Made by a program: the position numbers and the translations under genes. Positions 8,734-17,745 of a stretch of DNA of 64,000 nt are shown one piece after another. The notes below the pieces were generated by a model. The model was not told the DNA's origin. It saw only the letters and a program-made list of their open reading frames with translations, and searched no databases. The stretch comes from Amycolatopsis acididurans (lineage in GTDB: Bacteria; Actinomycetota; Actinomycetes; Mycobacteriales; Pseudonocardiaceae): NCBI RefSeq assembly GCF_012328925.1, contig NZ_JAAXLS010000008.1, positions 124,001 to 188,000 on the forward strand. The letters are read 5' to 3'. Positions within the stretch are counted from its first letter, which is position 1; each line of letters starts with the position of its first letter.

Positions 8734-9636
8734 GTGCCACCATTCATCCTGCCCAGTCCGCCGGACTTCGCGGCCGGCCCAGTGGCGACATGGGTCTTCT
8801 TTTTCGTAGCGGGTGCCGCGGTCGTGCTCATCGCGCTTCCGTGGGCGATCAGGGCGGCTGCGAAAGACCGCAACTTCATTCCGATTCTCGCCATTGGCGG
8901 GGGTTTCCTCTGCTCGCTGCTGGAGCCGATGCTGGATCTGCTCGGTCACCTGCGCTGGGCCAACGACCAGCCGACCGCGTTCACCAACTTCGGCATCGAC
9001 GTCCCGTGGCTGATTCCGCCGTGCTACGCGGCGTTCCTGGGGCTGGAGTCCTACTTCTGCTACTACATGCTCAAAAAGGGCATCACCGTGAAGCAGTGCT
9101 TCATGGTCTTCTCGGTCGGCATCTTCACCGACGCGATCATGGAAACCGTCGGCCTCAACCTGCACATCTACGAGTACTACGGCATCCAGCCCTACACGCT
9201 GTTCAAGTTCCCGTACTGGTGGGGCTTCATCAACGGTGTTTCGTTCTGGACCGTCGGCGCGATCATGTGGTTCCTGGTACCGCGGCTGAAGGGAGCACAG
9301 CGTTTGTGGCTCCTGCTCGCACCGCCCACCGGCATGATGGCTGCCTATTTCACGGTCGGCTGGCCGCATTTCCTTGCCCTGAACTCCACTCTGCCGACCT
9401 GGGCCAAGTGGGTCGCCACCACGATCATGATGGCGATGTGTCTCGGGTTGGTGCGGATCGTGGCCTACTTCGCGGCGGTTCCGGAGCCGAAGATGCATTG
9501 GACACTTCCCAAGATCTTCGCCTTCCGGTTCATGCTTCCCGGAGCGCGGCAGCGGATGCTGGACCAGATGGCGGCCGAGGGTGAGCCGCAGGCGGCGCCG
9601 CGCCACGTACGGCAGCCCGGAGCCGTGCGGCGGTAG
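8734..9636 (+). CDS. Polytopic membrane protein, AveC-like (spirocyclase family)
   Basis: This 300-residue integral membrane protein has about seven hydrophobic segments (for example VATWVFFFVAGAAVVLIAL near the N-terminus). Acidic or polar residues are embedded in them, including GGGFLCSLLEPMLDLLGHL and FTDAIMETVGLNLHIYEYYG. These blocks resemble the AveC-like spirocyclase family common in actinomycetes, where most members have no known reaction. The GTG at 8734 is chosen because AGGAGG (8721-8726) is 7 nt upstream; the earlier GTG at 8728 is too close. It carries its own regulon operator and is followed by a strong hairpin. A role in modifying a lipid or terpenoid is only a suggestion. Confidence 0.6.
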   Translation: MPPFILPSPPDFAAGPVATWVFFFVAGAAVVLIALPWAIRAAAKDRNFIPILAIGGGFLCSLLEPMLDLLGHLRWANDQPTAFTNFGIDVPWLIPPCYAAFLGLESYFCYYMLKKGITVKQCFMVFSVGIFTDAIMETVGLNLHIYEYYGIQPYTLFKFPYWWGFINGVSFWTVGAIMWFLVPRLKGAQRLWLLLAPPTGMMAAYFTVGWPHFLALNSTLPTWAKWVATTIMMAMCLGLVRIVAYFAAVPEPKMHWTLPKIFAFRFMLPGARQRMLDQMAAEGEPQAAPRHVRQPGAVRR

Positions 9637-9653
9637 GGGTCTTGCGTCCGCGT

Positions 9654-9683
9654 GGCCGGGCTGGTTTCCGCTGCAGCCCGGCC
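9654..9683 (+). terminator. Hairpin terminator after AveC-like gene
   Basis: The 10-bp arms GGCCGGGCTG (9654-9663) and CAGCCCGGCC (9674-9683) surround a 10-nt loop, 17 bp after the stop. The stem is strong, with no clear T-run, as is usual in actinomycetes. It separates this gene from the FAD oxidoreductase. Confidence 0.6.
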
Positions 9684-9716
9684 ATGCGGCATCTCCGCCG
9701 GCTCGCGAGGCCGACC

Positions 9717-9732
9717 TTTAACCTACATTCAC
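9717..9732. promoter_or_regulatory. Regulon operator, copy 2 (FAD oxidoreductase)
   Basis: TTTAACCTACATTCAC differs from the consensus only at the last base and is close to copy 7 at 41538. It lies 19 bp before the GTG start at 9752, so it overlaps the 5' end of the transcript or the promoter. Confidence 0.65.
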
Positions 9733-9751
9733 TTCGATAGGGAGAACGCTG

Positions 9752-11464
9752 GTGAGTACAGCGAACCAGATCCCGCGCAGCGCCGACGTCGTCGTCGTCG
9801 GCTCGGGACACAACGGACTCGTGGCGGCCGCCTACCTGGCCCGCGCAGGCCTCGACGTGGTTGTCGTCGAGGCCCACTCGACCCCGGGTGGAATGACATC
9901 GACGAATCCCATGGCTCCGGAAGCGCCGGAGTACATGATCAACGAGGCGTCGATCCAGGCTTCGTTGTTCCGGACCACGAACATCGACGAGGAATTGGGG
10001 CTGTCCAAACGGTTCGGGCTGCGCCAGACGGTGATCGACCCGGCGCATTTCCAGCTCGCCGCGGACGGCTCGTCGCTGGGTCTGTGGCGCGACCCCCGCA
10101 AGACGGCCGAGGAACTGCGGTATTTCTCGAAGAAGGACGCCGAGGCACTGCTCGACCTGTACCGGGTGATCGACGCGGCCGTCGAGATCGGCCTGCCCGC
10201 GATGCAGACCAACATCACGCGGCCGGAGCTGGTCAAGGTGATGAAGTCGGTCAAGGCGGTCGTGAAGAACCGCAAGGAGCTCAGCGCCATCGGGCGGTGG
10301 ATGGCCTCGTCGCAGGCGGAGGCGATCGAGGAGAGCTTCGAGCACGACATGATCCGCGCGCCGCTGCTGACCTCGTTGCCATTCATGCCCTTCGATGCCG
10401 ATTTGTCAGGCTGGTCGCTGATCTACCTCGGTGTGCTGAGCCGCTACGGTGTCGCGATGTTCCACGGTGGCACCGGATCGCTGCCCAAGGCGTTGATCGC
10501 GAGCCTCGAGTCCGACGGCGGCAAGGTGATCACGAGTGCACCGGTCGAACAGCTGCTCATGGACGGCGACCGGGTCACCGGCGTGCGCATCGCCGGCGGG
10601 CGGGAGATCCGGGCCCGTCGCGGTGTCCTGACGGCATGCAGTCCGAAGACCACTCTGACAAGGCTGCTGCCCAGCGGCGTACTGCCACCGAAGCTGCGGA
10701 ACCGGGTGGACCACATCCCCACGAAGAAGCGCGGCATCACCGACTACAAGCTGAACATCGCGCTGTCCGGCCGGATCAAGATGACCAAGCACGAGAAATG
10801 GCGCGGCGACGGTATCGACCTACGCCTGGCGTGCAACTGCTTTCACACCTACGAGGAGGCGCTGGAGGCGGCCAAGGCGTGTGTGCGCGGCGAAGTGCCG
10901 GAGCAGATCCCCGGCCTGGCGCAGGTGACCACGGCGTTCGATCCGTCAATGGCCCCGCCCGGCTGTGACACGTTCTGGTACTGGAGCGGGCTCACGCCGG
11001 GGGTGCCGCGGCTGGAGTGGCCCGAGGCGAAGAAGCTGATCACCGAACGGGTGATCCGCGATGCCGAGCAGTACTACGAGGGCGTGGAGAGCCTGGAGGT
11101 GGCGCGGCGCGACCTTGCCCAGCCCGATCTCGAGGAGCGTTTCTGGGCCATCGACGGCAGCGTCTACCACGTCGATCCGACGATCACCCGTTTCGGACCG
11201 CGGAAGCCCGCGCCGGGCTTCGCCGGATACCGCACCCCGGTGCCCGGCCTGTTCCTCACGGGTTCTGGCACGCACCCGGTGGCCGGGATCAGCGGTATGC
11301 CGGGACAGAACGCCGCGAAGACCATGATCAAGCTGTTCAAGGCGGAGGACAGCGGCGGCCGGGCGCACCTGCTCAAGGCGCGGCGGGAGCAGGAGCGGGG
11401 GATCGAGGACATCGAGACCGCCGGCACGGGGGACAGCCCGTACAAGTTCACCGCGCTTCGCTGA
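9752..11464 (+). CDS. Phytoene-desaturase-family FAD oxidoreductase
   Basis: This 570-residue flavoprotein has an N-terminal FAD-binding Rossmann motif (VVVVGSGHNGLVAAAYLARA, about residues 13-32) and the following acidic strand end VVEAHSTPGG. It also has the C-terminal FAD block found in carotenoid/phytoene desaturases and related isomerases (GLFLTGSGTHPVAGISGMPG). The family carries out dehydrogenation or isomerisation of hydrophobic substrates. The length is normal for the NAD(P)/FAD-dependent relatives. The GTG start has GGGAG upstream. It stands alone between two hairpins and has its own regulon operator, so it is a single-gene member of the regulon. The substrate is unknown. Confidence 0.88.
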   Translation: MSTANQIPRSADVVVVGSGHNGLVAAAYLARAGLDVVVVEAHSTPGGMTSTNPMAPEAPEYMINEASIQASLFRTTNIDEELGLSKRFGLRQTVIDPAHFQLAADGSSLGLWRDPRKTAEELRYFSKKDAEALLDLYRVIDAAVEIGLPAMQTNITRPELVKVMKSVKAVVKNRKELSAIGRWMASSQAEAIEESFEHDMIRAPLLTSLPFMPFDADLSGWSLIYLGVLSRYGVAMFHGGTGSLPKALIASLESDGGKVITSAPVEQLLMDGDRVTGVRIAGGREIRARRGVLTACSPKTTLTRLLPSGVLPPKLRNRVDHIPTKKRGITDYKLNIALSGRIKMTKHEKWRGDGIDLRLACNCFHTYEEALEAAKACVRGEVPEQIPGLAQVTTAFDPSMAPPGCDTFWYWSGLTPGVPRLEWPEAKKLITERVIRDAEQYYEGVESLEVARRDLAQPDLEERFWAIDGSVYHVDPTITRFGPRKPAPGFAGYRTPVPGLFLTGSGTHPVAGISGMPGQNAAKTMIKLFKAEDSGGRAHLLKARREQERGIEDIETAGTGDSPYKFTALR

Positions 11465-11465
11465 C

Positions 11466-11507
11466 CCTGAAGGGATCCCCTCGCCGAGGCGAGGGGATCC
11501 CTTCAGG
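11466..11507. terminator. Bidirectional terminator, 20-bp arms
   Basis: The perfect arms 11466-11485 and 11488-11507 (beginning CCTGAAGGGATCCCC) are separated by two bases. It lies between the convergent FAD oxidoreductase and acyl-CoA ligase genes and contains the stop codon of the ligase. It should end transcription from both sides. Confidence 0.85.
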
Positions 11508-13026
11508 CGTAACGTTTCCTGAGTTCCCGCTTGAGGACTTTGCCTGCTCCGGAGACCGGGAGTGACTCGGCGAAGTCGACTGTGCGCGGAGCCTTGTACC
11601 CGGCGATGAGCGCTTTGGTGTGTGCCCGGATCTCGTCCGCGGTGACATCGGCGCCCTGCCGGCGCACGATGACCGCGTGCACGCGCTCACCCCAGGTCTC
11701 GTCCGGCACGCCGATCACGGCGCAGGCGGCGACGGCGGGATGCGCCGCGATGACGTTCTCCACCTCCACGGAGTAGACGTTCTCGCCCCCGGAGACGATC
11801 ATGTCCTTGATCCGGTCGGCGATGAACAGATATCCGTTTTCGTCGAGGTAGCCGCCGTCGCCGGTGTGCATCCAGCCGTGGCGCAGCGCGGCGCGGGTTT
11901 CGGCCGGCTGGTTCCAGTAGCCCAGCATCACGGCGTCGCCACGCACCACGACCTCGCCCACCGTTCCGGTGGGCACCGGGTCACCGTCCGGGCCGACCAC
12001 CCTGACTTCGGCATGCGGGGCAGCGCGCCCGGCAGAGCTGAGCAGACCGGGCAGGCGGTGGTCGTCCGGTCCCAGCAGCGTCGCGATCGGGGCCAGTTCG
12101 GTCATGCCGTACGCCTGGGTGAATCCCGCGTTGGGCAGTGCGGCCATCGCGCGCTCCAGCGCCGGCCGCGCGATCGGTGAGGCTCCGTAGAGCACGGCAC
12201 GAACGCTGGAGAGGTCGTGCCGGTCCAGGTCCGGGTGGTCGATCAGTGCCTGGATCATGACCGGGACCAGCAGGACCTCCGTGACGCGGTGGCGCTCGAT
12301 CGCGGAGAGCACGGCGACCGGGTCGAACGCCGGCACGATGATGTGTGTGCCGCCGAGTAGCGTCACGGCGATCCAGCCGGAGAGGTCAGCGAGGTGGAAC
12401 ATGGGCGCGGCGTGCAGGAGCCGGGCCCCCGGCCGGTACATGAACCCGGTTCCCGCGGCGCCGAGCGCGGACGTGACCAGGTTGGTGTGCGACAGCATCA
12501 CGCCTTTGGGGAAACCGGTCGTGCCGCCCGTGTAGAACAGGCCTGCCAGCTCGCCCCCACTCCGGCGGGCGTCCTCAACGGGATCGGTGGAGTCAAGGAG
12601 GTCCTCATAGGACAGAGCATCTGCCGGCGTGGCCGCGTCACCGCAGTGAATTACCGTGCGCAACTGCGGGTACCGCTCCCGCAGCCCGGGTACCAGTGGA
12701 GCGAAGGCATCGTCGACCAGCACTACTCTGCTGTCCGAATCAGCCAGTGAGTGAGCGATTTCCCTGATACTCCAGCGAATGTTGACCGGATTGAGCACCG
12801 CGCCTGCCCACGGAACAGCCAGGAGATATTCGTGGTACCGGTCGGAGTTCAGCGACAGCATCGCGACCCTGTCCCCGGCACCGACCCCGAGATCACGCAA
12901 CGCGCCGGCGAGCCGCGCGACCCGGGCGGCGACCTCGCGCACAGTTCGTGTCCGCCGCCCGTACACCGTCATCACGGCGTCCGGTGTCTGCTGCAGTGCC
13001 CTGTGCAGGCCCAGGGTCAACGACAT
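11503..13026 (-). CDS. Acyl-CoA synthetase (AMP-forming)
   Basis: This 507-residue ANL-superfamily ligase activates a carboxylic acid as acyl-AMP and transfers it to CoA. The P-loop FYTGGTTGFPKGVMLSH, the A5 block QAYGMTE, the A7/A8 region HTGDGGYLDENGYLFIADR with KDMIVSGGENVYS, and the C-terminal catalytic lysine (PVSGAGKVLKRELRKRY) are all intact. It is the last gene of the long minus-strand operon, 110 bp after the split-dikinase genes, and ends in a strong terminator. It probably activates a medium/long-chain or cyclic acid produced within the regulon. Confidence 0.93.
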   Translation of the reverse strand: MSLTLGLHRALQQTPDAVMTVYGRRTRTVREVAARVARLAGALRDLGVGAGDRVAMLSLNSDRYHEYLLAVPWAGAVLNPVNIRWSIREIAHSLADSDSRVVLVDDAFAPLVPGLRERYPQLRTVIHCGDAATPADALSYEDLLDSTDPVEDARRSGGELAGLFYTGGTTGFPKGVMLSHTNLVTSALGAAGTGFMYRPGARLLHAAPMFHLADLSGWIAVTLLGGTHIIVPAFDPVAVLSAIERHRVTEVLLVPVMIQALIDHPDLDRHDLSSVRAVLYGASPIARPALERAMAALPNAGFTQAYGMTELAPIATLLGPDDHRLPGLLSSAGRAAPHAEVRVVGPDGDPVPTGTVGEVVVRGDAVMLGYWNQPAETRAALRHGWMHTGDGGYLDENGYLFIADRIKDMIVSGGENVYSVEVENVIAAHPAVAACAVIGVPDETWGERVHAVIVRRQGADVTADEIRAHTKALIAGYKAPRTVDFAESLPVSGAGKVLKRELRKRYA

Positions 13027-13136
13027 GCCTCAGCTCACCGCCTCGGTCGCCAGGCGAGTCGCGAGCGGCGCCGCACCGTCCGGCCGACGGCACATCGCCG
13101 CCGAGCCCGGCGTGCCATAGAGCGGCTGGGCCGGGC

Positions 13137-14753
13137 TCATGCCGGTGCTCCGACGATCTCGACCGTGCCCGCGTCACCGTCGACGCGGATCCAGGCGCCG
13201 TCGGGGATGCGCCAGCTGCCGTCCTCGGTCCCGCAGACACAAGGAATGCCCATCTCCCTGGCGACGATCGGTCCGTGACTGAGCATGCCCCCGAAGTCGG
13301 TGACGACGCCCCCGGCGACGAGGAACAGCGACACCCAGCTCGGGTCGGTGGTCTCGCACACCAGGATGTCGCCATCGTCCAGTTCGGTGGTGGCCGGATC
13401 ACGTACCACACGGGCGCGGCCCTCGACCTGTCCGCTGCTCGCGGCGACACCCTTGATCACACCATCCACAGTGGATCCCGAGGTGGGCTCACCCACCTTC
13501 GTCACCTCGGGCATTCCGGTCCAGGACTGGGGGAGTCGCAGGTCGAGCCGTTCCTCGTATTCCGTACGGCGTCGAGCCACGAGGTCGCGCACGTCACCGT
13601 GGACGCCTTCGAGGACGGCGTCGTAGCCGAGGTGGAACACGTCCTCACGGTCGTCGATGACGCCCTGCGCCACAAGGTGCTCGCCCATCCGCCGGCACGC
13701 GGCTCGTGCGACGTCGAAGGTGAGCAGGTAACCGGCCTTCCCCTGCTCGCGCAGCGCGAGCCAGCGAGCGGCGAGGTTGGTCAGCATCGTGACGGGGGAC
13801 CGGCGCAGCCGGGGAGTGGCGGCCGTCAGCTCGGCCATGGCCGCGCGCCGGGTCTCCGCTTGGTGCACGGCGCGGCGTCGTGGTGCCCGTGGGCTGTCCG
13901 CCGAAATCGACCGGTAGTCGTCGAGCCGGGCCAGCACCGGAGCCGGATCCTCGCGCCAGGACACGCCCGACAGCTGACCTTCGTTCGTGCCGTGGTAGCC
14001 GTGACGAGCGGTGAAGTCGGGTAGCCGCAGCTCGCCATGAGCCAGGGCCCACAGATCGTGCGCGACCTCGTTCTCGTCGGAGCCCACACCGGAGAGCAGC
14101 CGGGCTTCGAGTCCCGGCAGATCGAGCTTGGCGACCATCGCCGCCAGCCGCTCGGCCAGCCCGGAACTGACGAACGCCACGATCAGGTGCAGGACCATGA
14201 TCCGCTGGAAGCGGGCACGGGCGTCGGCGAGCACACGGCGGCAACCCTGTTCGTCGAGCTCCTCGATCCGGCTGAGCCGGTCCAGTCGCCAGGTCCGCAG
14301 TTCGGCGAACATCGCGTCGTGACGGCGCGGCAGCGAAATCACCGCCGCGGGGGCCTTGGCCAGGATGATCGGATAGCGACGGTAGGAGTTGTCGTCCACC
14401 GTGGTCGGACGGACGTAACCGAACAGCTGCTGTTCCACCGCGGTCGCCGAGGTGCCGGGAGTGACGTTGGCGATCTGCCGGAACTTGTCGATGTTGGCCG
14501 CCGCGCGTCCGGCGAACAACGTCCAGAAGGTGTCCTCGATTCGTTCGGGCAGATGGATCTCGCCCGGACCGAAGACACCGAGCCGTGCGAACATCGTCCG
14601 GAAGGCCAGTTCCATGGGCTCATGGGTGAAACCGAAGCCGAGCGTCGTGAAAACGCCGGGAAAGGCTTCCGCGACGTTGCCGGTGGTCCAGGTCAGTTCG
14701 GTGTCGCACGAGGGCGTGTCGAGGAGTTCGAGCACGCGTCGACGCGCCGTCAT
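13137..14753 (-). CDS. PEP-utilising/rifampin-phosphotransferase-like protein with phospho-His domain
   Basis: This 538-residue protein resembles the C-terminal two-thirds of rifampin phosphotransferase and PEP synthase. A long helical region that would be the acceptor-binding part is followed by the swivelling phosphohistidine domain, motif GGMLSHGPIVAREMGIPCV with the phospho-acceptor His at about residue 493. It has no ATP-grasp domain. The ATG at 14753 overlaps the stop of the dikinase-like gene (ATGA), so the two are translationally coupled. The longer reading to 14993 lies in that gene and is rejected. A paralog lies at 17742. The likely role is to receive phosphate from the ATP-grasp partner and pass it to an alcohol acceptor; the acceptor is unknown. 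Confidence 0.82.
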   Translation of the reverse strand: MTARRRVLELLDTPSCDTELTWTTGNVAEAFPGVFTTLGFGFTHEPMELAFRTMFARLGVFGPGEIHLPERIEDTFWTLFAGRAAANIDKFRQIANVTPGTSATAVEQQLFGYVRPTTVDDNSYRRYPIILAKAPAAVISLPRRHDAMFAELRTWRLDRLSRIEELDEQGCRRVLADARARFQRIMVLHLIVAFVSSGLAERLAAMVAKLDLPGLEARLLSGVGSDENEVAHDLWALAHGELRLPDFTARHGYHGTNEGQLSGVSWREDPAPVLARLDDYRSISADSPRAPRRRAVHQAETRRAAMAELTAATPRLRRSPVTMLTNLAARWLALREQGKAGYLLTFDVARAACRRMGEHLVAQGVIDDREDVFHLGYDAVLEGVHGDVRDLVARRRTEYEERLDLRLPQSWTGMPEVTKVGEPTSGSTVDGVIKGVAASSGQVEGRARVVRDPATTELDDGDILVCETTDPSWVSLFLVAGGVVTDFGGMLSHGPIVAREMGIPCVCGTEDGSWRIPDGAWIRVDGDAGTVEIVGAPA

Positions 14754-16228
14754 TGACACTCCCTCGCGCGGCGGAGCAAGTCGGGCAGTCGTGTGTCGGA
14801 GGACGTGTCGTGGCGCAGCCAGGACGACAGGGCCGCGAGTTCCGGATCGTCGCGTTCGGACCCGGCACCGACGGCGATTTCGCCGCGGTACACGTTTCCG
14901 GCGCTCGCGTCGACCGTGATCGTGCGGCCTGCCAGACCGGCGAGTGTCCCGGTGCCGCACCCGACGACACAGGGCACACCCATCTCCCGGCATACGACGG
15001 CCGCATGGGAGGTCGACCCACCGAGCTCGGTGAGGACCGCCTTCGCCAGCGACATCGCCGCCACATCGTCCGGGTCGGTGGTGGGCCGGGCGAGGATGAC
15101 GTTTTCACCCGCTTCCGCCCGGGTCTCTGCTTCCTCGGCGTCGAGCACGACGATGCCTGACGCGACGCCGGGACACGCGGGTTTGCCGCTGGCGATCGGG
15201 GAACCGCGGTCCGGTGAGAGGTGGGGCCGCAGCAGTGCCTCGACGTGTTCGGGCGCGATCCGGCGCAACGCTTCATCGAGGTCGATGAGGCCTTCCTGCC
15301 GCAATTGCACCGCGTGCCGGAGTGCCGCCTCCGGCGACCGTTTCGCGGTTCGGGTCTGCAGCAGCCACAGCGTGCCGTTCTCGACCGTGAACTCGATGTC
15401 CTGCACGTCCTGGCCGGCCTGTTCGAGCCGTCGCGCGGCAGCCAGCAGATCGGCGTGCACGCCGGGCATCGCGACCGCGAGGTCCTCCAGGGGTAACGCG
15501 TTGGCGCGGCCCGACACCACGTCTTCACCCTGGCCGCGTGGTAGCCATTCACCGTACGGCTCGGCCGATCCGGTGAGCGGGTCGCGAGTGAACAGCACGC
15601 CCGTGCCCGAGCAGTCGCCGAGGTTGCCGAACACCATTGCCTGCACCGTCACGGCCGTACCGCCCTCCTCCGGGATGCCCCGGTCACGGCGGTAGGCGAC
15701 GGCGCGGCGGGACTGCCACGAGCGCAGCACGGCGATAGTCGCGAGGCGCAGTTGCTCCCACGGGTTGTCCGGGGGAGCATCGCCGACGACCTTTTCGAAC
15801 TGCTCGGCGAACCTGCGCCGGGTGTCCGCCGCGTAGCCCGCGTCGCCGGACTGCTCGGCCAGCGCGCGCTCGACGGCGTCCGTCATGCCGAGATTGAGGA
15901 CCGTGTCCATCATGCCCGGCATGCTGATCGCCGCGCCGGATCGTACGGACACCAGTAGGGGCTTGGCCGCCGAGCCGAAGCGGCGGCCGGTGGTCCTTTC
16001 CAGTCCGTCCATCGCGGTGGGCACCGCTTGCCATACGTCCTCGGGCAGTTGCTCGCCGTCGGTGTAGTAGGCCTGGCAGACCTCGGTGGTGAGCACGAAC
16101 GCCGGTGGCACCGGAATTCCCAGCGCGCGCATGTGCTCGATGCTCCAGGCCTTGCCGCCCAGTACGTCGCGGCTCTGGCCGGTCGTGCCGTCCAGGGTGA
16201 GGATCCGTGGTGCCGTGAGCGAGGTCAT
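14750..16228 (-). CDS. Pyruvate-phosphate-dikinase-like ATP-grasp plus phospho-His protein, lacking PEP domain
   Basis: This 492-residue protein matches the N-terminal half of pyruvate phosphate dikinase. The ATP-grasp part has GGKAWSIEHMRALGIPVPP (residues 24-42), SVRSGAAISMPGMMDTVLNL (94-113) and QTRTAKRS (291-298). The swivelling domain has GGSTSHAAVVCREMGVPCV with His408. The usual PEP/pyruvate TIM barrel is absent, since normal PPDK is near 880 residues and this one ends after the His domain. It should therefore use ATP to phosphorylate His408 but needs another protein to accept the phosphate. Its overlaps with the neighbours on both sides are 4 bases, so a complex with fixed stoichiometry is likely. 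Phenylphosphate synthase is a known precedent for such splitting. Confidence 0.87.
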   Translation of the reverse strand: MTSLTAPRILTLDGTTGQSRDVLGGKAWSIEHMRALGIPVPPAFVLTTEVCQAYYTDGEQLPEDVWQAVPTAMDGLERTTGRRFGSAAKPLLVSVRSGAAISMPGMMDTVLNLGMTDAVERALAEQSGDAGYAADTRRRFAEQFEKVVGDAPPDNPWEQLRLATIAVLRSWQSRRAVAYRRDRGIPEEGGTAVTVQAMVFGNLGDCSGTGVLFTRDPLTGSAEPYGEWLPRGQGEDVVSGRANALPLEDLAVAMPGVHADLLAAARRLEQAGQDVQDIEFTVENGTLWLLQTRTAKRSPEAALRHAVQLRQEGLIDLDEALRRIAPEHVEALLRPHLSPDRGSPIASGKPACPGVASGIVVLDAEEAETRAEAGENVILARPTTDPDDVAAMSLAKAVLTELGGSTSHAAVVCREMGVPCVVGCGTGTLAGLAGRTITVDASAGNVYRGEIAVGAGSERDDPELAALSSWLRHDTSSDTRLPDLLRRARECQ

Positions 16229-16839
16229 TCGGCCCTCCCCGCGGCGGCTTCGGCGGCGCGGGACAGCCCGGCGAGCCCGATCAGTTCCTCGTGCAGTTCG
16301 AACCACACGGTGTGGTAGCTGTCCGCCAGCGGCCGCGCCATCCACGAATGATCGCCGCACCGCACCTTGTGCAGGGCGGAGGCGAAACGGCCTGGATACA
16401 CCGCGAGACGAGATGCGATCCCGGTGATCTGGTGCAGCAACGGCCGGAACCGCTCGTGCAGGTCCGTGAGGCGCTCGACGATCCGGTTGTCGTACTCGGC
16501 GTCGCTGTGGTCATTGGGCTGGGAGCCGTCGATCAGCTGCCAGTCGGTGATCAGCTGCTTGAATTCGCCGTTGAACGCTTCGAACTCGTGATAGGCCGAC
16601 ATCAGGGCTTCCTGGTCGATCCGCTCCCGCTCGTCCGCGAGCAGCACGTCCAGACGCGCGCGGCCCTGCGCGGTCAGCTTCACCCGGTCTCGCGCGGGCT
16701 CCAGGTGCCCGGCGGCGAAGTGGCGTTCCACGATCACCTGCACTTCGTCGGCCGTGAGCCCTGTCGCCGGAGCCAGGTCCGCGCCACGGGGGCGTCCCTT
16801 CAGCCGCGCTGTCTGCAGTACTCGAATCTCGTCGATCAT
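16225..16839 (-). CDS. Winged-helix plus helical-bundle protein of the split-dikinase operon
   Basis: This 204-residue protein is not recognised by name. The first 70 or so residues look like a winged helix (ADLAPATGLTADEVQVIVER, then VKLTAQGRARLDVLL). The rest is helical with conserved-looking aromatic and histidine residues (SAYHEFEAFNGEFKQLITDW, LHERFRPLLHQI, ADSYHTVWFELHEELI). ATG 16839 is preferred because GGAG lies 7 nt upstream; GTG 16851 directly after the previous stop is an alternative. It is coupled to the dikinase-like gene by ATGA. It may be a regulatory or scaffold subunit of the phosphotransfer complex rather than a DNA-binding regulator. Confidence 0.7.
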   Translation of the reverse strand: MIDEIRVLQTARLKGRPRGADLAPATGLTADEVQVIVERHFAAGHLEPARDRVKLTAQGRARLDVLLADERERIDQEALMSAYHEFEAFNGEFKQLITDWQLIDGSQPNDHSDAEYDNRIVERLTDLHERFRPLLHQITGIASRLAVYPGRFASALHKVRCGDHSWMARPLADSYHTVWFELHEELIGLAGLSRAAEAAAGRAE

Positions 16840-16851
16840 GTTCGTCTCCAC

Positions 16852-17745
16852 TCACCAAACCCGGTGCACGATGCCCTGCTCGAAGAAGCCCGCACCGGAC
16901 CGGCCGGCGAGCTCCAGTCGCAGGAAGTCGTCATAGGTACCGAAGGAGGGGCCTTCGTTCCGCGCACCCATCGGCACCCAGAACCCGCCCTCCCGGCCGG
17001 TCATGGTGACGCCGAAGGTGCTGCCGTCGCCCAGTTTCAGCCGGGCCGAGACGAACTGGGCGGCCGCGTCGCGGGTGAACCACATGCCCGTGATCGTGCG
17101 CTGGCCCTGGTCGTCGACCAGGAAACCGTCCGCGCGCAGCGAACCGTCGTTGCCGAGGAACTTCATCGCGGTGATGAACGTGCCCTCGAACACCCCGATG
17201 AGACCTGCGTACTCGACCCACTGGGCCGACTCGTCCCGGAAGCCCCAGGTGCGATCTCGCATCCCGTGCCCGGCCACGTCGTGCTGCCTGCCGCGAAGCC
17301 GGATCGTCCCCTCGACCGCCGCTGCCTGCTGGTAGTGCCGCAGCGGGCGCCCGGGTACCAGCTCCGGGATAACGCCGCCGACCGCGTAGTCGGCAGGCGT
17401 GAACAGTGGAAGGTTGACCAGGTCGACATCGAGGTCCGGATGGGAGACCTTGATGCGCCCGTCGAGTCCGAAGTGGATCGATTCACTCCGGAACTCCCCG
17501 ACGGGCAGCTCCTCTACGACCTCGGCGACCTGCCCGTCGGCCGATACGCTGCACCGCGCGCGGCGGCTGCCCTCGCCGTTGGGTGAGGTGGACAGATGCA
17601 ATGTACCGAAGACGCGTGCGGGAACGTCCCAAAAGGACAGATAGGCGTTGTCCTTCCAGACCGGGTCCGCCGGGCCTGCTTCGTCCGGGTGGACGGGCTC
17701 GGCCAACGGCCCCCAGATCTCGCTGGTGGGTGTCACAGTGCTCAT
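16852..17745 (-). CDS. CrtC/AttH-like lipocalin-type protein (DUF7064-like)
   Basis: This 297-residue soluble protein is rich in beta-strands. Blocks such as GHGMRDRTWGFRDESAQWVE and FEGTFITAMKF recall the hydroxyneurosporene hydratase (CrtC)/AttH lipocalin-like fold and the actinobacterial DUF7064 group, which often lie beside lipid or terpenoid catabolism genes. There is no signal peptide. Its start overlaps the stop of the upstream phospho-His protein gene by 4 bases. It is likely to bind or modify a hydrophobic substrate, perhaps by hydration of a double bond or as a carrier. The family assignment is moderate and the reaction unknown. Confidence 0.6.
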   Translation of the reverse strand: MSTVTPTSEIWGPLAEPVHPDEAGPADPVWKDNAYLSFWDVPARVFGTLHLSTSPNGEGSRRARCSVSADGQVAEVVEELPVGEFRSESIHFGLDGRIKVSHPDLDVDLVNLPLFTPADYAVGGVIPELVPGRPLRHYQQAAAVEGTIRLRGRQHDVAGHGMRDRTWGFRDESAQWVEYAGLIGVFEGTFITAMKFLGNDGSLRADGFLVDDQGQRTITGMWFTRDAAAQFVSARLKLGDGSTFGVTMTGREGGFWVPMGARNEGPSFGTYDDFLRLELAGRSGAGFFEQGIVHRVW

